From assembly GCF_901000735.1 (NCBI RefSeq), contig NC_081547.1, forward strand, positions 14,366,739-14,430,738: a stretch of DNA of 64,000 nt, written 5' to 3'. The DNA comes from Corylus avellana. Taxonomy: Eukaryota > Streptophyta > Magnoliopsida > Fagales > Betulaceae. The position numbers and the translations under genes are program-made. Each line of letters opens with the position of its first letter. Position 1 is the stretch's first letter. Below the pieces are notes generated by a model. The model saw only the letters and a program-made list of their open reading frames with translations. It was not told where the DNA came from and searched no databases. This document shows positions 10,772 to 22,062 of the stretch, piece by piece.

Positions 10772-11359
10772 GTGGCCCTAACAGAGAAGGTAAGTGCAGT
10801 TTTGTTGAGAAAATTACCACCAAAGCTAACAGATCCGGGTAGTTTTACCATTCCTTGCAGGATAGGAGACCATCTTTTTGAGCATGCATTGCTAGATCTG
10901 GGAGCAGTGGTCAATTTGTTGCCTTACACGGTATATGAAAAGCTGGGTTTGGGAGAGCTTCAACCAACCTCTGTCACCTTGCAATTGGCAGACAGAAGCA
11001 TCAAAAGACCAAGAGGTATACTTGAGGATGTGTTGGTAAAGGTAGGTACATTTATTTTACCTGCTGATTTCATTGTGTTGGATGTGGAGGAATCCCCTAT
11101 GCCATCACCTTTGCCTATCATCTTAGGAAGACCCTTTATGAGAACTGCTGATACTACAATAGGTGTGAAAAAAGCAACTGTAAGTATGAAGGTGAATGGT
11201 GAGACAATAGAGTTCAAATTATTTGATACAATGCAATTACCTCAAGATGATTTCAAATGTTTTGATGTTTGTATGATCCAAAGTGTTAATGAGCCAGTTT
11301 TGCAGGATCCACAGAAGGACCCAGTAAAAACCCCCCTCACTCACCAGTTCACAAGGTAG
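10772..11359 (+). CDS. retroviral-type aspartic protease (domain of gag-pol), element B
   Basis: An open segment of 195 codons. It contains the catalytic loop as LLDLGAVVNLLPY (aspartate in a D-L-G setting, as in Athila-type proteases), the hydrophobic strand ADFIVLDVEE and the ILGRPFMRT flap/dimer region. This enzyme would cut gag and pol into mature parts. It is preceded by a damaged gag and followed, after its TAG at 11357-11359, by a scrap of integrase, so it is no longer part of a complete polyprotein. Activity cannot be judged; the domain itself looks undamaged. Confidence 0.8.
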   Translation: MALTEKVSAVLLRKLPPKLTDPGSFTIPCRIGDHLFEHALLDLGAVVNLLPYTVYEKLGLGELQPTSVTLQLADRSIKRPRGILEDVLVKVGTFILPADFIVLDVEESPMPSPLPIILGRPFMRTADTTIGVKKATVSMKVNGETIEFKLFDTMQLPQDDFKCFDVCMIQSVNEPVLQDPQKDPVKTPLTHQFTR

Positions 11360-11440
11360 GACACTGGGCCAATCTATGCAAATGTTCCTGAGGACATCAG
11401 TGGAGAAAAGCAACCCCTTGAAACCTTTCCACCATATCCA

Positions 11441-11590
11441 AGTGCCAAGAGAAAGCTGCAACTGGATGAACGGGACGAATTGAGGTATGAAGCAAATAAG
11501 GATACCAAGCTCCACAAGAAAAGACCCAAGGACCATCATCACAGAAAGCATGTCAAGAAGGAATCCTATGTGGAACTGAAATTGTTAACC
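11441..11590 (+). pseudogene. integrase C-terminal tail remnant, element B
   Basis: The segment with KLQLDERDELRYEANKDTKL aligns with the integrase tail of element C (about 23216-23330, [20 protein letters not shown]). It lies immediately after protease sequence, so RT, RNase H and most of integrase were removed by one internal deletion between about 11360 and 11440. Confidence 0.7.
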
Positions 11591-11599
11591 TATAAAGAA

Positions 11600-12497
11600 A
11601 GTCCTGTCCCTGCACCACCAAGGGCACTTGAGCCACATTCTGTGGAGCTCAAGTGCAGCTCTCCACACTAGTAGCACTACAGCTACAAGTAGAAGCGTTT
11701 GAGCAAGCCAAGAGCTCAAGCGCATCTACTGTGAATAGTGTTACTGAGGCCATTGGAGACGGTACGCTTGTCCATCTCTTACTTTGCTCTCCATCATGTC
11801 AATTTCTTTACTTTACATAATTTCGGCGATACGTTCAGTGTTCTTTCTCATCTTTTGATTTTTCTTTTCTTAGGCTATTGTACAAAAAAAAAAAAAAATT
11901 CTGTTACTACGATCGATCGCGACAAGTATGTGATCGAGCACAGTAATCAATTTTTGGCTTTGTACATTCTGTTAGTGCGATCGAGCGCATATCACCCACA
12001 CACGCACACCATTGCGCGAGTGCGATCAAGCGCACCATGCGTGTGATCGAACGCACTCGGGCAGCAGGCCAAGTGACCTATTTTAGGTCACTTTCCCCCC
12101 CCCCCCCATTCTCACCACACTTCCCCTACGCCGTACACCTCCTCCCAGTACCTACATCGGCACACTCCTACTCCCATCACTCCTCCATTGTTTTCACCAC
12201 CTCCACCGCTCCACCACCATACGATTCTCTTCTCCGGCCATCGTACCACCACTTTCTCACCACACAACCATACAACCCGTTCCCCATTCATATATCACAC
12301 AACCAACTCCGCCCCCCCAACCTCCATTTTTTTTCCATCATTTCTGCAATTGTGGGTGTTCATCCACCCACATTGCCTCTCTATGTTGGGTTTTGCTATT
12401 TTGCAAGGGGTTTTGGGCAGTTGTTGCAGTGCCTTAGCCACCTTAGTCAGCACAGTGCACACCAGGTGTTCGACAAAAGTCTCCAATCAAGGTCATC
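11600..12497 (+). other. non-coding spacer between pol remnant and ORF3, element B
   Basis: Holds a CGATCG-rich block at about 11909-12055, a C13-C14 run at about 12096, and a Pro/His/Ser-rich translation in several frames (12040-12500) that I take to be low-complexity leader sequence rather than a gene. Confidence 0.55.
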
Positions 12498-13620
12498 ATG
12501 CTCAAAACTCGAGCTTCATCCTCTCTGGGGTCCAAAGCCCAATCCACTTCTCCCCCGCCAACTTTTGAGGAGCGGGAGCTGCTGTTTGAGACAACTTTTG
12601 CCATAAGAAAAGATTTTTAAAACCTTGAGGTAATTCAATGGGCAGTCGCCGAGTTCAAGCGTCAGGGACTCAAGAAGCTTTTCAAGCCGGTCACCTCCAC
12701 TGTATACCGAAAAGCTGGTGATCGAATTCTATGCCCACCTGTCCCATGATTGTAACAGGCTGGCTGCCCTCTCTTCCACAGTGCAGGGCTGCACTGTTGA
12801 TGTGACAAGGGCCAACATTGCCGCTGCACTCCAATGCAATGATGAGCATTCTCCAGAAGCAGCCCAACTTGCTGAGCAACTGCCCAGATTTTATGTGGCA
12901 GAAATCATTGAGGACATGTGCCAAGGGCAATATGGTGACGCCCATCATAATGCCGGTAGCCGGTCCAAGCTACCTCCACGGCTTTGGTTTGTGGACTCCA
13001 TATTGCACCGTAATGCCTTTCCCTTGGGGCACAAGACTCAGAGGCGGGATCAATTTCCCCAAACACTTTACACCCTCCATAAAGATGCTTGGTATTCCAT
13101 TCCCGATATCATCTGGAACCAAATTCACAAATTTTGGAATGGAGTGCACATTGGAGGAGCTGAGTCCACACACTCATGGGGGTTGCCCTTCCCATACTTA
13201 ATTACCTATATCCTCTGGAAGAAAGGCATAAAGGGCACCGCAGTTGATGAGCCAAACACTACTACCCCCATCTTTGGCATTCGCTAATGGAAAAATAGCT
13301 GCTCCCACATGCCCCTGGTACCTCCAGCACCAGCAGCTGGAGCAAAAGAGAGTGAGGCCGAGCCAATGGCAAAAGATGACCCGGTAGCTGCGTCAGAAGT
13401 AGCAGAGGAGGAGGCCCCGATCATCTTTCGTGCAGCACAGTATCGCTCACTCAATGAAGAAATGGCGGGCCTTCGGAGAGAGTTGGCTGATGAACGAAGA
13501 GAGGCTCGAGAGGATAAAGTCTTGATGGACAAAAGACTAGTTGCCTTAGAAGAACTGATGCAATCCATTCTTAGCCGTTTGCCACCACCATCTGGCGCGT
13601 CATCTTCTAGAAAGCATTGA
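12498..13620 (+). pseudogene. ORF3, putative plant transposon protein with C-terminal coiled coil
   Basis: About 374 codons from ATG 12498 to TGA 13618-13620, broken by TAA near 12615, one extra base near 12705 and TAA at 13285-13287. The central part (from VIEFYAHL through NQIHKFWNGVHIGG and LPFPYLITYILWKKG) has the pattern of the domain annotated in plants as putative plant transposon protein (PF20167-like, recalled, not searched). The last 100 residues are Ala/Glu-rich and then a charged helix (YRSLNEEMAGLRREL) likely to form a coiled coil. The position downstream of pol is where Athila elements carry a third ORF, but no signal peptide or transmembrane segment is visible, so it does not look like an envelope protein. 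Its last codons match the end of the C pol region. Confidence 0.7.
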
Positions 13621-15063
13621 GCAGGGACCACCGTCTGGCTGAAGACGTTAAACTTATCGCTCATGGGAGGCACCCCATAGTTTATCTTGTTATTTTATTT
13701 TTGTGTGTTTTCAATTAATCTTTTTATTTTTCTTTAGTGCTTTGTTCTTTTTACTTGTTTTTGTATTTTCTTATTTTAAAGGGACAAGTGTGCTTCAATT
13801 CAAGTTTCGGGGTGTGCTATGAGCCATGCTTTCCAAGATGATGGCGTCCATCTCCCGGGTACATTCTTTCCTTAATTTAGACACATTGGGGACAATGTGT
13901 CATTTAAGTTTGGATGTATGGGCACACGTGTTGTTTTACACACACTTTTCCCCAGTTTCATGTTATTTGTTTTGTTTGTTTGTTTATATATATAAGTTTA
14001 TGCATGTTTATGTTTGGCCTAAATTTTAAGTTAATCTAAAAGAATTGTGGCTTGAATTCATCAGTGAGCTTAAAATTTTGAACACATGATCTGATGAGAG
14101 AATTTTTTAGTTTGGTTACTTGCTTAGGACAATTGAAAAATCACATGTTTGATCTGATCACACAAGCACATTAGCATATAATTTGTGAGGTATGACATGA
14201 GGTCTGATATGTGTGTTTCTGTATCTTGGATGAAATTGGATAACTTATTAGATGGACACTTTGGCATATATATGATGAAGAAAAAAAATATAAATAAAAG
14301 ATCATTGATAAGCTTTTCGCTAAGTAACTGGACCTCTTGCCTTAAAGCATTGAGTGTTCACGTCAAAAGGTGAAAAATTTTGATTTGATTAATGTCATGG
14401 TTAGTTTGGTTTTGTAGACTTTTTGACTCGAGTTAGTAGGTACTTAAGGATGTCTCTACACTTAATGCCCTAAAACCATCTGGTTTGGGAGTCATTGACT
14501 TAACACTCGCTACATGGGTCAATTAGAAAGCTTAAGGGAACGAAACCTTGCACAACCTGACCAAAAAAAAAAAGAAAAAGAAAAGAAGAAAAGAAATATG
14601 CATTGTTGTTCATTCTAATAGGGATTTCAGTGAATTTTGAGAAATAGAGACATTACACATTGGAAAGATTTGGAAGCCTCATAATTTTGTGCTAACTTAC
14701 CTTACACTGTTTTCAAACTTGTGATGTTTTAGCATGTCCGCTGTAAGTAATTGAACTTTGAGATTCCAATTCATTGTGAAGATGGAGTTCATCTTTTTAA
14801 GCTTGCTAGTAAATAAAAATCATGATCTTGAAGTGATGCTTTAAATTTTGGAATAACATGAACTGTGCATGATGTTTGTGGGTAACATTTCTAGAAAACC
14901 CTCACGAGACTTCACTCGTCTTCTAGGGAATTCCTAGAGGTTTAAAAGGCATGTTGCATATGCTAAATGCAATCGTACATCCCACGAAAGATGGATTTAT
15001 CTTTTGTTCTATGTTTTTCATTTTTGTTTTTAGTTTTGTATTGCTAAGGGAGTAGCAATATGT
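13621..15063 (+). other. 3' non-coding region of element B
   Basis: About 1.4 kb without a gene. It includes two internal polypurine-like tracts (about 13804-13816 and 13904-13916) with a hairpin between them at 13881-13900, a poly(A)-rich stretch near 14560-14600, and a block just before the polypurine tract that is well conserved in C and D (about 14885-15063). Confidence 0.8.
13881..13900 (+). other. conserved hairpin between polypurine-like tracts, element B
   Basis: ACACATTGGGGACAATGTGT: 8-bp perfect stem with a GGGA loop, extended to 9 bp by the flanking G and C. The same hairpin occurs in C, D and E. Confidence 0.8.
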
Positions 15064-15076
15064 AAGTTTGGGGATA
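15064..15076 (+). other. polypurine tract of element B
   Basis: AAGTTTGGGGATA directly before the 3' LTR, the expected plus-strand primer. Compare AAGTTTGGGGGTG in C and AAGTTTGGGGG in D. Confidence 0.8.
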
Positions 15077-16415
15077 TGTTAAGTGTTAAAATATTCATAA
15101 TTTTAGCCCTTAACTTGGATGTGTTAATCCTTTAGTTTTGGTTAATTTACGCCATTTTAGTTCTTTTATGTGTTTTCTTTGATTTTGTAGGTCATTGGAA
15201 GAAAAAGAAGCAATCTTAGAAGTTTTGGATTCAAAAGAGCTATTTTGGGAAATTGGAAGGCTTTGGTAGTGCGAACAATCGCAAGGGAGCTGCGATCAAG
15301 TGCACTACAGGCGAGAACCACAATGCGCAAGGCACCTGCGATCGAGCGCCAGCACAAGGAGGATCGATCACAGACCTGCGATCGATCGCACACGGGCTGC
15401 GATCGAGCGCACCCGTGTGTGATGGCCAAGTCAGCCGCCAGCCTTAATATAGAAATCACAACTTTTAGGGTTTTGTAGCTTTGTGCGAACTAGGGCTCAA
15501 ACCATACGATTTTTAGGGTTTCTAGAGTATTCCTAAAGGCCTATAAATAGACCCTTAAGCCTCTAAAATGGAGACACTTTCCAAGGAGAAGAATTGGAGC
15601 TCTTCAAGTTCGAGTTTAGGGTTTATTCTTTTCCTTTTATTTTATTTTATGAAGATGTTTAACATCAAACTTATGTGTAACTAATTTATTTAGCAGGGCT
15701 AGATTGAAGCTTTAGTTATGTTTAGTTAATATTCAATATTGGCGCTTTGTGATGATCATGTTGTCATATTTAACTTGATTAATGCCTACTTTCATGAATT
15801 CCTCATATGTGTATGCCTGATCAACTTATGCATATGGTATGAACTAGTTAGTTAAATCAATTTGGATGACCGAGTCCTGGGTTTAACATAAGTAACAAAA
15901 GAAATCCACACCGGGTTCTTAAGTTAATCAACATGGGGAATCGGGAGTATACACCCATGCCCTAGGCCTCATGTGTTTGCCAATTTTCACAGAATATATG
16001 CTTTCTTAACGAACAACTTAGTCTACACCCATGCTAAATCCTTTAAGAAAGAAAAGAGTTAGAGTATATATACATGCCTAACTCGTTGCTTAGGGAAATC
16101 TATAGCTTAAGGAGTATACACTCATGCCCTTAGGTTGACAAACATTAGATATTCATAACATGATCAAAATATTGGCATATTGATATATTAATTGAATATA
16201 ATTAGTGGTGGATATCAAAGCCCTACCTTTTTATTATCAGCAAATCAAAAATCAATCTTTGTCTTGTTTTACTTTGGAATTAATTTTAGACAAAATTCAG
16301 CAATCCTCATGGGAATGACCCCGTATTTGCACACTATACTACTATGTTGACCTCGTGCACTTGCAGGTAAAACATCAAATTATTTGCCTATTAATTTAGG
16401 TAGATATTTGTGACA
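15077..16415 (+). repeat. 3' LTR of element B
   Basis: Begins TGTTAAGTGTTAAAA and ends GTGACA (or at 16421 if GCAACA is LTR sequence). Collinear with the 5' LTR. TATA box 15542-15549, CGATCG-rich block about 15265-15415, motif quartet about 15944-16130 with stem GAGTTAG/CTAACTC at 16056-16084. The first three motifs are less uniform here than in the 5' LTR. Confidence 0.92.
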
Positions 16416-18059
16416 GCAACAAAAAATGATGGAACCACCTCCTTGCAGAGCCTCTTTTAGCGGTTGCGCCTCCATCCTTAACATCGGTACCTAGCTTCTC
16501 TCTTGTTTCTCTTGGGGCAAAAAATACACTCCTCCTGACGTGTGCCCTCATTTTATAACTCTCTTTTCTCATTTCTTGTACTTTCTTTGTACTTCTCTAG
16601 GTACATTTTAGGGCAACATGTAGGAGGGTTTATCATCATTTTCTCAAAATTTTTTATAAACATCATTATTTTCTCAAAGTTTCTTTTTCTCAAACTTGTC
16701 ATGCTTGCAGCATAATTCCATAATATAAAAAAAAATGATCATTTGTTGTTTGAAACAAAATTTCATAAAGAGAATGAGATGATAATTTTTGGAAGGGATA
16801 GTAAATTCACTTACATCTAGACTGTGGCTATGAGCAGTCTTTGAACTTGCTAATTAATCACCTTGAAAAATAACTTCTTGTTCCACTGGCTAACAACTAC
16901 CAATTTAATAACAACTTATAATTAGACTCTGTTGAAATTAACTAATTAATCGAAAATACAAGGGAGTGGGTTTACCTCAATGACCTCAGGGATTTAATCC
17001 GTAAAAACCCAAATCTTTCTCGATTTATGCGTATCATCCTTGCAAATAAGAATGAAATTATCAATACAAAACAATACAGTTAAAAAGTGAATTTTTTTAT
17101 ACAAAATACCCACAACTATGCCGAACATGGTATTTATACAAATCTACTCCACTGTCTAAACTCTAGACAAAACTTCACCAACGTGGAATCTCCGTACATC
17201 TCAATATGAATCTCTAATCACAACTGTATAATTACCTTGACTTTCCATTCCTGCAAGCACTACAAAAACTGCAAAGTAGTGAGTCAATTGATTTCCGATA
17301 ATATAAATCATTATTGAATCATATATATCAAAAGGCCAGACTAGTTATAAAAGCACAAGATTCCGTATTATTGGATATCAATATCATACTCAATAAGTAA
17401 GAATACTTACAGTGGGTTACAGGAATGAATCATCAAAGGTAATTACTTGTTGAAACTCATTCTGCTGCAGTTGATCATTAACCATGAATTTCCCAATCAC
17501 TGACTTTCTCTCTCTCGCCCAAACTCTCTTTCTCACCTTCTCTCCCTCAATCTCCTTCTCTAATGCATTTTATTCTCAATCTCTATGTGGTTATAAAGGA
17601 AAATAAAAATAAAAATATTGATAGTGGGTAGAGAGCTGTACAGGTGTGAGTGGATGAAGGTTAAAAGAAAGAGAATAAGGAAGGTGGGGAAAGTAGGAAA
17701 AGAAAATATAAGGAAAGAATAAGTGGGTTAGGCTCCAATTTAATAAACCAAATCTAATAAAATCCTAACTTCCATTAAAAATCTTAAACCAACGAACTCC
17801 TCATTAAATCACCGGCTATTATAATCATACTCCAAATTATAATAATCAATCATCAATTATCAAATCTTTTGAATCTCCCAATAAAATAATCAAGATATAA
17901 TCTCTCATATAAAATCAACATCATGATATAATAACCTCAAATCAATATTCATTCTTATAATATTTGTAAGATCTAATAAATTCCTCAAGAATAAATATCA
18001 TTACCTAATATCATCAAATAAATATCTCCAAAATAAGACTTTTAAAATCTAGGGCACTA
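16416..18059. other. unassigned AT-rich interval, possible minus-strand LTR fragment
   Basis: No gene found. The right end (to about 18061) reads on the minus strand as TGTAGTGCCCTAGATTTT, a start typical of another class of plant gypsy LTR, and the interval may be such an LTR or its fragment. A matching end was not placed. A pyrimidine-rich segment of TCTCTC type lies near 17505-17560. Confidence 0.35.
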
Positions 18060-18281
18060 CACTAGGGATTCAATTGAGCCCTAACTAAAATATTAGCTAT
18101 ACATAATTTAAATAAAACTAAAACTAAAAAGGGTAAAGAAGAAACCGAAAACGCTTCTAGATTGAGCCTACAATTCTTCTCTCCAAGATTGTATATATTT
18201 CTTAATATATAGAGGCTTATTTATAGGATTAGGAGAACCCTAGAAGTCCTAGAAACCCTAATAAAACCATAGGTCAGTCTC
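18060..18281 (-). repeat. internal fragment of an E-type LTR
   Basis: Collinear with positions about 40355-40562 of the element E 5' LTR, in the same minus orientation, including the TATTTATA box. Truncated on both sides; at 18281/18282 it is joined directly to an LTR of element C in the opposite orientation. Most simply it is what remains of the E 3' LTR. Confidence 0.75.
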
Positions 18282-18814
18282 CATAAGTAACAAAAGAAAT
18301 CCACACCAGATTCTTGAGTTAATCAACATGGGGAACTGGGAGTAGACACCCATGCCCTAGGCCTCATGTGTTTGTCGATTTCCACAGTTTTATGCTTTGT
18401 TAAAGAACAACTTAGTAGACACCCATGCTAAATCCTTTAAGAAAGAAAAAAATTAGAGTAGACACTCATGCCTAATTCGTTGCTTAGGAAAATTAATAGC
18501 TTAAGGAGTACACATCAATGCCCTTAGGTTGACAAACATTAGGTATTCATAACATGATCAAAACATTGGCCTATTGATATATTAGCTAAATATAATTAGT
18601 GGTGGATATCAAAGCCCTACCTTTTTATCATTATCAACTCAAATCCAATCTTCGTTTTATTTTACTTTTGGAATTTATTTTAGACAAAATTCAGCAATCC
18701 TTGTGGGAATGACCCCGTACTTGCACCCTATACTACTGTGTTGACTTCATGCACTTGCGGGTAAAACATCCAATTATTTGCCTATTAATTTAGGTAGGTA
18801 ACTGTGACACAACA
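18282..18814 (+). repeat. 5' LTR of element C, truncated
   Basis: Only the downstream part of the LTR is present, starting at CATAAGTAACAAAAG, which corresponds to about 25944 in its 3' LTR. It has lost the promoter. It retains the motif quartet in the AGTAGACACCC form (about 18340-18525) with a 6-bp stem AATTAG/CTAATT at 18451-18477. Confidence 0.85.
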
Positions 18815-18820
18815 AGTTTT

Positions 18821-18840
18821 TGGCGCCGTTGCCCGGGGAT
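18821..18840 (+). other. primer-binding site of element C with one inserted C
   Basis: TGGCGCCGTTGCCCGGGGAT, identical to the tRNA-Asp complement except for one extra C in the middle. Confidence 0.88.
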
Positions 18841-19105
18841 TGCGGTAAATTTTATTTAAAATTATTTTTCCTTTAGTGTGTTATCTTAATTTTCAATTTT
18901 CAATTTAGTTTTTATCAAAAATATTTTCTATTCATTCTTAACTTTTTCTGTTTTCTGTTTCAGGTTTACGGACTAGCATTATGTTGTTGTGATCAAACGT
19001 TGGCCGAGTGCAATCGAGAGCACCAACCTGTGATCGAGCGCAGTTCTAGGGAGCATCCGGACCAGTAGCACTGAAGTTGCTTTGACTGAAGAAGCAATTC
19101 AATTG

Positions 19106-20461
19106 ATGCAAGGTCGTCAATCCCAATATTCAACCGTCATTCCACTCAATCCTGAAATTGAGCAGACAATTCGTCAAAGACCTAGAGACAAAGAAGAAGA
19201 GGAATTAATTGAGAACACAATGGAAGATTTGCAAGAGAATCCACCAATAGTGCCAAGACCACTAGAGGCAAATCCACCACCGGTGCAGAGACCGATGAAG
19301 CAGGCATTCATTCCAACAAACCTCCATCAACCCTCATGCATAGCTTATCAACCGGAGGTGGAAGGCAGCTATTATATTTCTCCTCAAATCCTTAATGCAC
19401 TGACTCTCTTTAGGGGCACACCTACTGAGGATCCTAACTTGCATCTGAATGAGTTCTTTGATCTATGCAAGTTGCAGCACATCCAAGGCTTAACTCTAGA
19501 GAGACTCAGGTTCGTTCACTTTCCCTTCTCTTTGAAAGATAATGCTAAACTGTGGTATAAATCCTTGCCTGCAGATTCTATCCATACTTGGGAAGAATTA
19601 GCCACCAAGTTTCTAAAGAAGTTTTTCCCAGCCCAAAAGACAAGACAACTTAGAAGGGAACTTTAAATGTTCCAACAAAGAGATGGAGATCTTTTCTTTG
19701 AGGCATGAGATCACTTCAATTCATTGCTTCTAAAGTGCCCACATCACAACATCCCTCAAGATGATTAGGTACAAATTTTCTTTGAAGGTTTAGATGATAC
19801 TAACAAATGGATGGTTGATTCAGCTCTTGGAGGAGCACTTATGGAAAAGAGTAGAGAGGAAGCAATAGAGCTTTTTGAAACATTAAGTGAGCATTCCCAA
19901 CAATTCTGCTCTAGAGGAAGGCGAGGATTAAAGAGCGAAGGCATGTATGAAGTGAACTTCAATGGAGGATCTCCAAATCAGATGGCTGCTATGGAAAAGA
20001 AGTTAGATATGATTGTCAAAGACATGACTGCTCAGAAAATCTCACATTTTCAAAAGGACACACCAATCCAGGTACGTGCTATATGTTCCCATTTAGGTCA
20101 CACTACTGAAATGTGTCCTTTATCTTTATTTGCAGAGCAAGAAGAGGTGAATTATGTGGAACAAAACAATTACCCCTACAAGAACAATCTGTACTTCAAC
20201 ACTTACAATCCAGGATGGCGCAACCATCCCAATTTCTCTTGGAGTAACAATCAAGGACAGCAAAAGGGTCCCCAACAAGCAAGTCAACCAACTCAAGAGT
20301 CAAAGTTGAACCAACTGGAGAATATGATGCACAACCTAGTGACTTCACAACAGCAATTTACGGCTGATCAAAAACAATTCAAAATAAAGACTGATCAAGC
20401 CATCCAAAGACTGGAAGTGCAAATGGGGCAGATGGCAAAGGAGCTGAGTGAAAGGAAGTAG
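19106..20461 (+). pseudogene. gag polyprotein of element C, three nonsense codons
   Basis: Starts at ATG 19106, in the same frame throughout to TAG 20459-20461. Three in-frame stops interrupt the gag core: TAA 19664-19666, TGA 19706-19708, TAG 19766-19768, where A and B have Gln, Trp and Gln. All three are C-to-T or G-to-A changes. The first Cys of the zinc knuckle is Arg here (RAICSHLGHTTEMC). The rest of gag, including the Asn/Gln-rich tail and a helix reading AIQRLEVQMGQMAKEL, is preserved. Confidence 0.9.
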
Positions 20462-20814
20462 GGAGAGTTTCCAACCCAAACAATACCCAATCCAGGGAGT
20501 CACCAGTAGCTGAAAGTAATCACAGTTCTCAGGAATGGCAAGGTCATGGGAACTGAAGAGCCACCTCAAGCATCTCCAGAGGAAGCATCAACTTCCAAGG
20601 TAAACAAAATGGAGAAGGTGAATGCACCACCCTTCCCTCAAAGGTGAGTCAAACCAAAGAAAGATAAGCAACTTATGGATATCTTTAAGACTTTGAGGAA
20701 AGTAGAAATCAATATTCCTTTGTTAGATGCAATTAAACAGATTCCTTAATATGCTAAATTTTTAAAGGATTGTTGCACTAACAAAAGGAAGTTTCAGGAG
20801 TATGAGACAGTGGC
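20462..20814 (+). pseudogene. gag-protease linker of element C
   Basis: Continuation after the gag stop, homologous to A (410-1) and D (32750-33230). It includes the segment similar to IPLLDAIKQIP and a Cys-rich FLKDCCTNKRKF-type stretch. Interrupted by stops. Confidence 0.65.
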
Positions 20815-22062
20815 CTTAACAGAAGAGGTAAGTGCAGTTTTGTTGAGAAAATTACCACCAAAGCTAACAGATCCAGGTAGTTTTACCATTCCTTGCAGGA
20901 TAGGAGATCATCTTTTTTAGCATGCACTGCTGGATCTGGGAGCAGGGGTCAATTTGCTATCTTACATGGTATATGAAAAACTGGGTTTGGGGAGCTTCAA
21001 CCAACCTCTATCACCTTGCAATTGGCAGACAGAAGCATCAAAAGACCAAAAAGTATACTTGAGGATGTGTTGGTAAAGGTAGGTGCATTTATTTTACCTG
21101 CTGATTTCATTGTGTTGGATGTGGAAGAATCCCCTATGCCATCTTTCATGGTTCAACAAGGCATTGTATTGGGTCGTGCTATTTCAAGCAGGGGAATTGA
21201 GGTGGATAAAGCTAAGATAGATATCATCTCCAAACTTCCCCCACCTCTGACAGTAAAGGGGGTGAGGAGTTTTCTTGGACATGCCGGATTCTATAGAAGG
21301 ATCATCAAGGATTTCTCCAAGATCTCTAGACCCCTTTGTGCATTGCTAGGAAAGGAGACCAAGTTTGAATGGACTGAAGAATGCATGACTGCCTTCAACA
21401 CACTGAAAAAGCTGTTCACATCTGCACCAATAATGCGGGCACCTAATTGGAGTCTACCCTTTGAGCTCATGTGTGATGCTAGTGACTTTGCCTTGGGAGC
21501 TGTCTTGGGTCAAAGAATCAATAAGGAACCTCATGCCATTTATTATGCTTCTAGAACATTGAATGATGCCCAACTAAATTATTCTACTACTAAGAAAGAA
21601 TTATTAGCTGTCATATTTGCTTTGGAGAAGTTCAGATCATACCTAATTGGTTCTATTGTATTCATTGATCATGCTGCTTTGAGATATTTGTTTCCTAAGA
21701 AAGGTGCCAAACCTAGATTGATCAGATGGGTACTACTACTACAAGAGTTTGACCTTGAGATTAGAGATAAGAAGGGTAGTGAGAATGTGGTGGCAGATCA
21801 CTTATCCAGATTACTCCATGAGGGGGAAGGAGATGAGCTCCCATTGAATGAAAATTTTCCAAATGAGCAGTTGTTTGCAGTTGATATCCAACTCCCATGG
21901 TATGCAGATATAGTGAATTATATAACTACCAAGGTGTTTCCTCCAGGTATGTCTAGTCAAGAAAGCAAGAGGTTAATATCTATATCTAGACAATACCATT
22001 GGGATGACCCCTATTTGTTCAAATTCTGCCCTGATCAAATCATTAGAAGGTGTATCCTATAA
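20815..22062 (+). pseudogene. protease fused to the end of RT plus RNase H, element C
   Basis: Protease homology begins near 20815. It has a stop at about 20920 and a one-base loss near 20990, then reads open from 21016. After the hydrophobic strand and ESPMPS the protein jumps directly into the thumb/connection end of Ty3-type RT (VQQGIVLGRAISSRGIEVDK, about 21150), so the RT fingers and palm are deleted. The RNase H domain follows (MCDASDFALGAVLGQ about 21470; YSTTKKELLAVIFALEKFRS about 21580; DHAALRYL about 21668) and ends in VADHLSRL. The frame stops at 22060-22062, where the integrase zinc-binding region should begin. Confidence 0.85.

Larger units (their letters stand above)
7767..16415 (+). 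mobile_element. Athila-type Ty3/gypsy retrotransposon B, non-autonomous
   Basis: Complete layout on the plus strand: 5' LTR 7767-9099, primer site 9106-9124, gag about 9376-10720, protease about 10772-11359, integrase tail scrap 11441-11590, ORF3 12498-13620, 3' non-coding 13621-15076 with polypurine tract, 3' LTR 15077-16415. Reverse transcriptase, RNase H and the integrase core are absent, so it could only move with help from another element. Flanks GCAAA (left) and GCAAC (right) are a 4/5 match and may be the target duplication, but the exact right end is uncertain by six bases. The two LTRs differ by several per cent in their first 160 bp, so the insertion is not recent. Confidence 0.9.

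Noticed and set aside
11237..11551. 104-codon minus-strand frame opposite the protease
   Set aside because: Shadow of the plus-strand protease and integrase tail.
12037..12606. Pro/His/Ser-rich open frame (189 codons)
   Set aside because: Two overlapping frames are equally open and the composition reflects a C-rich, CAC/TCC-rich DNA stretch; it lies in the spacer before ORF3.
16410..16421. Right end of B placed at 16421 (GACAGCAACA) with AAAAA as target duplication
   Set aside because: It does not match the left flank GCAAA; ending at 16415 gives GCAAC, a better though still imperfect match. Left open in the annotation.
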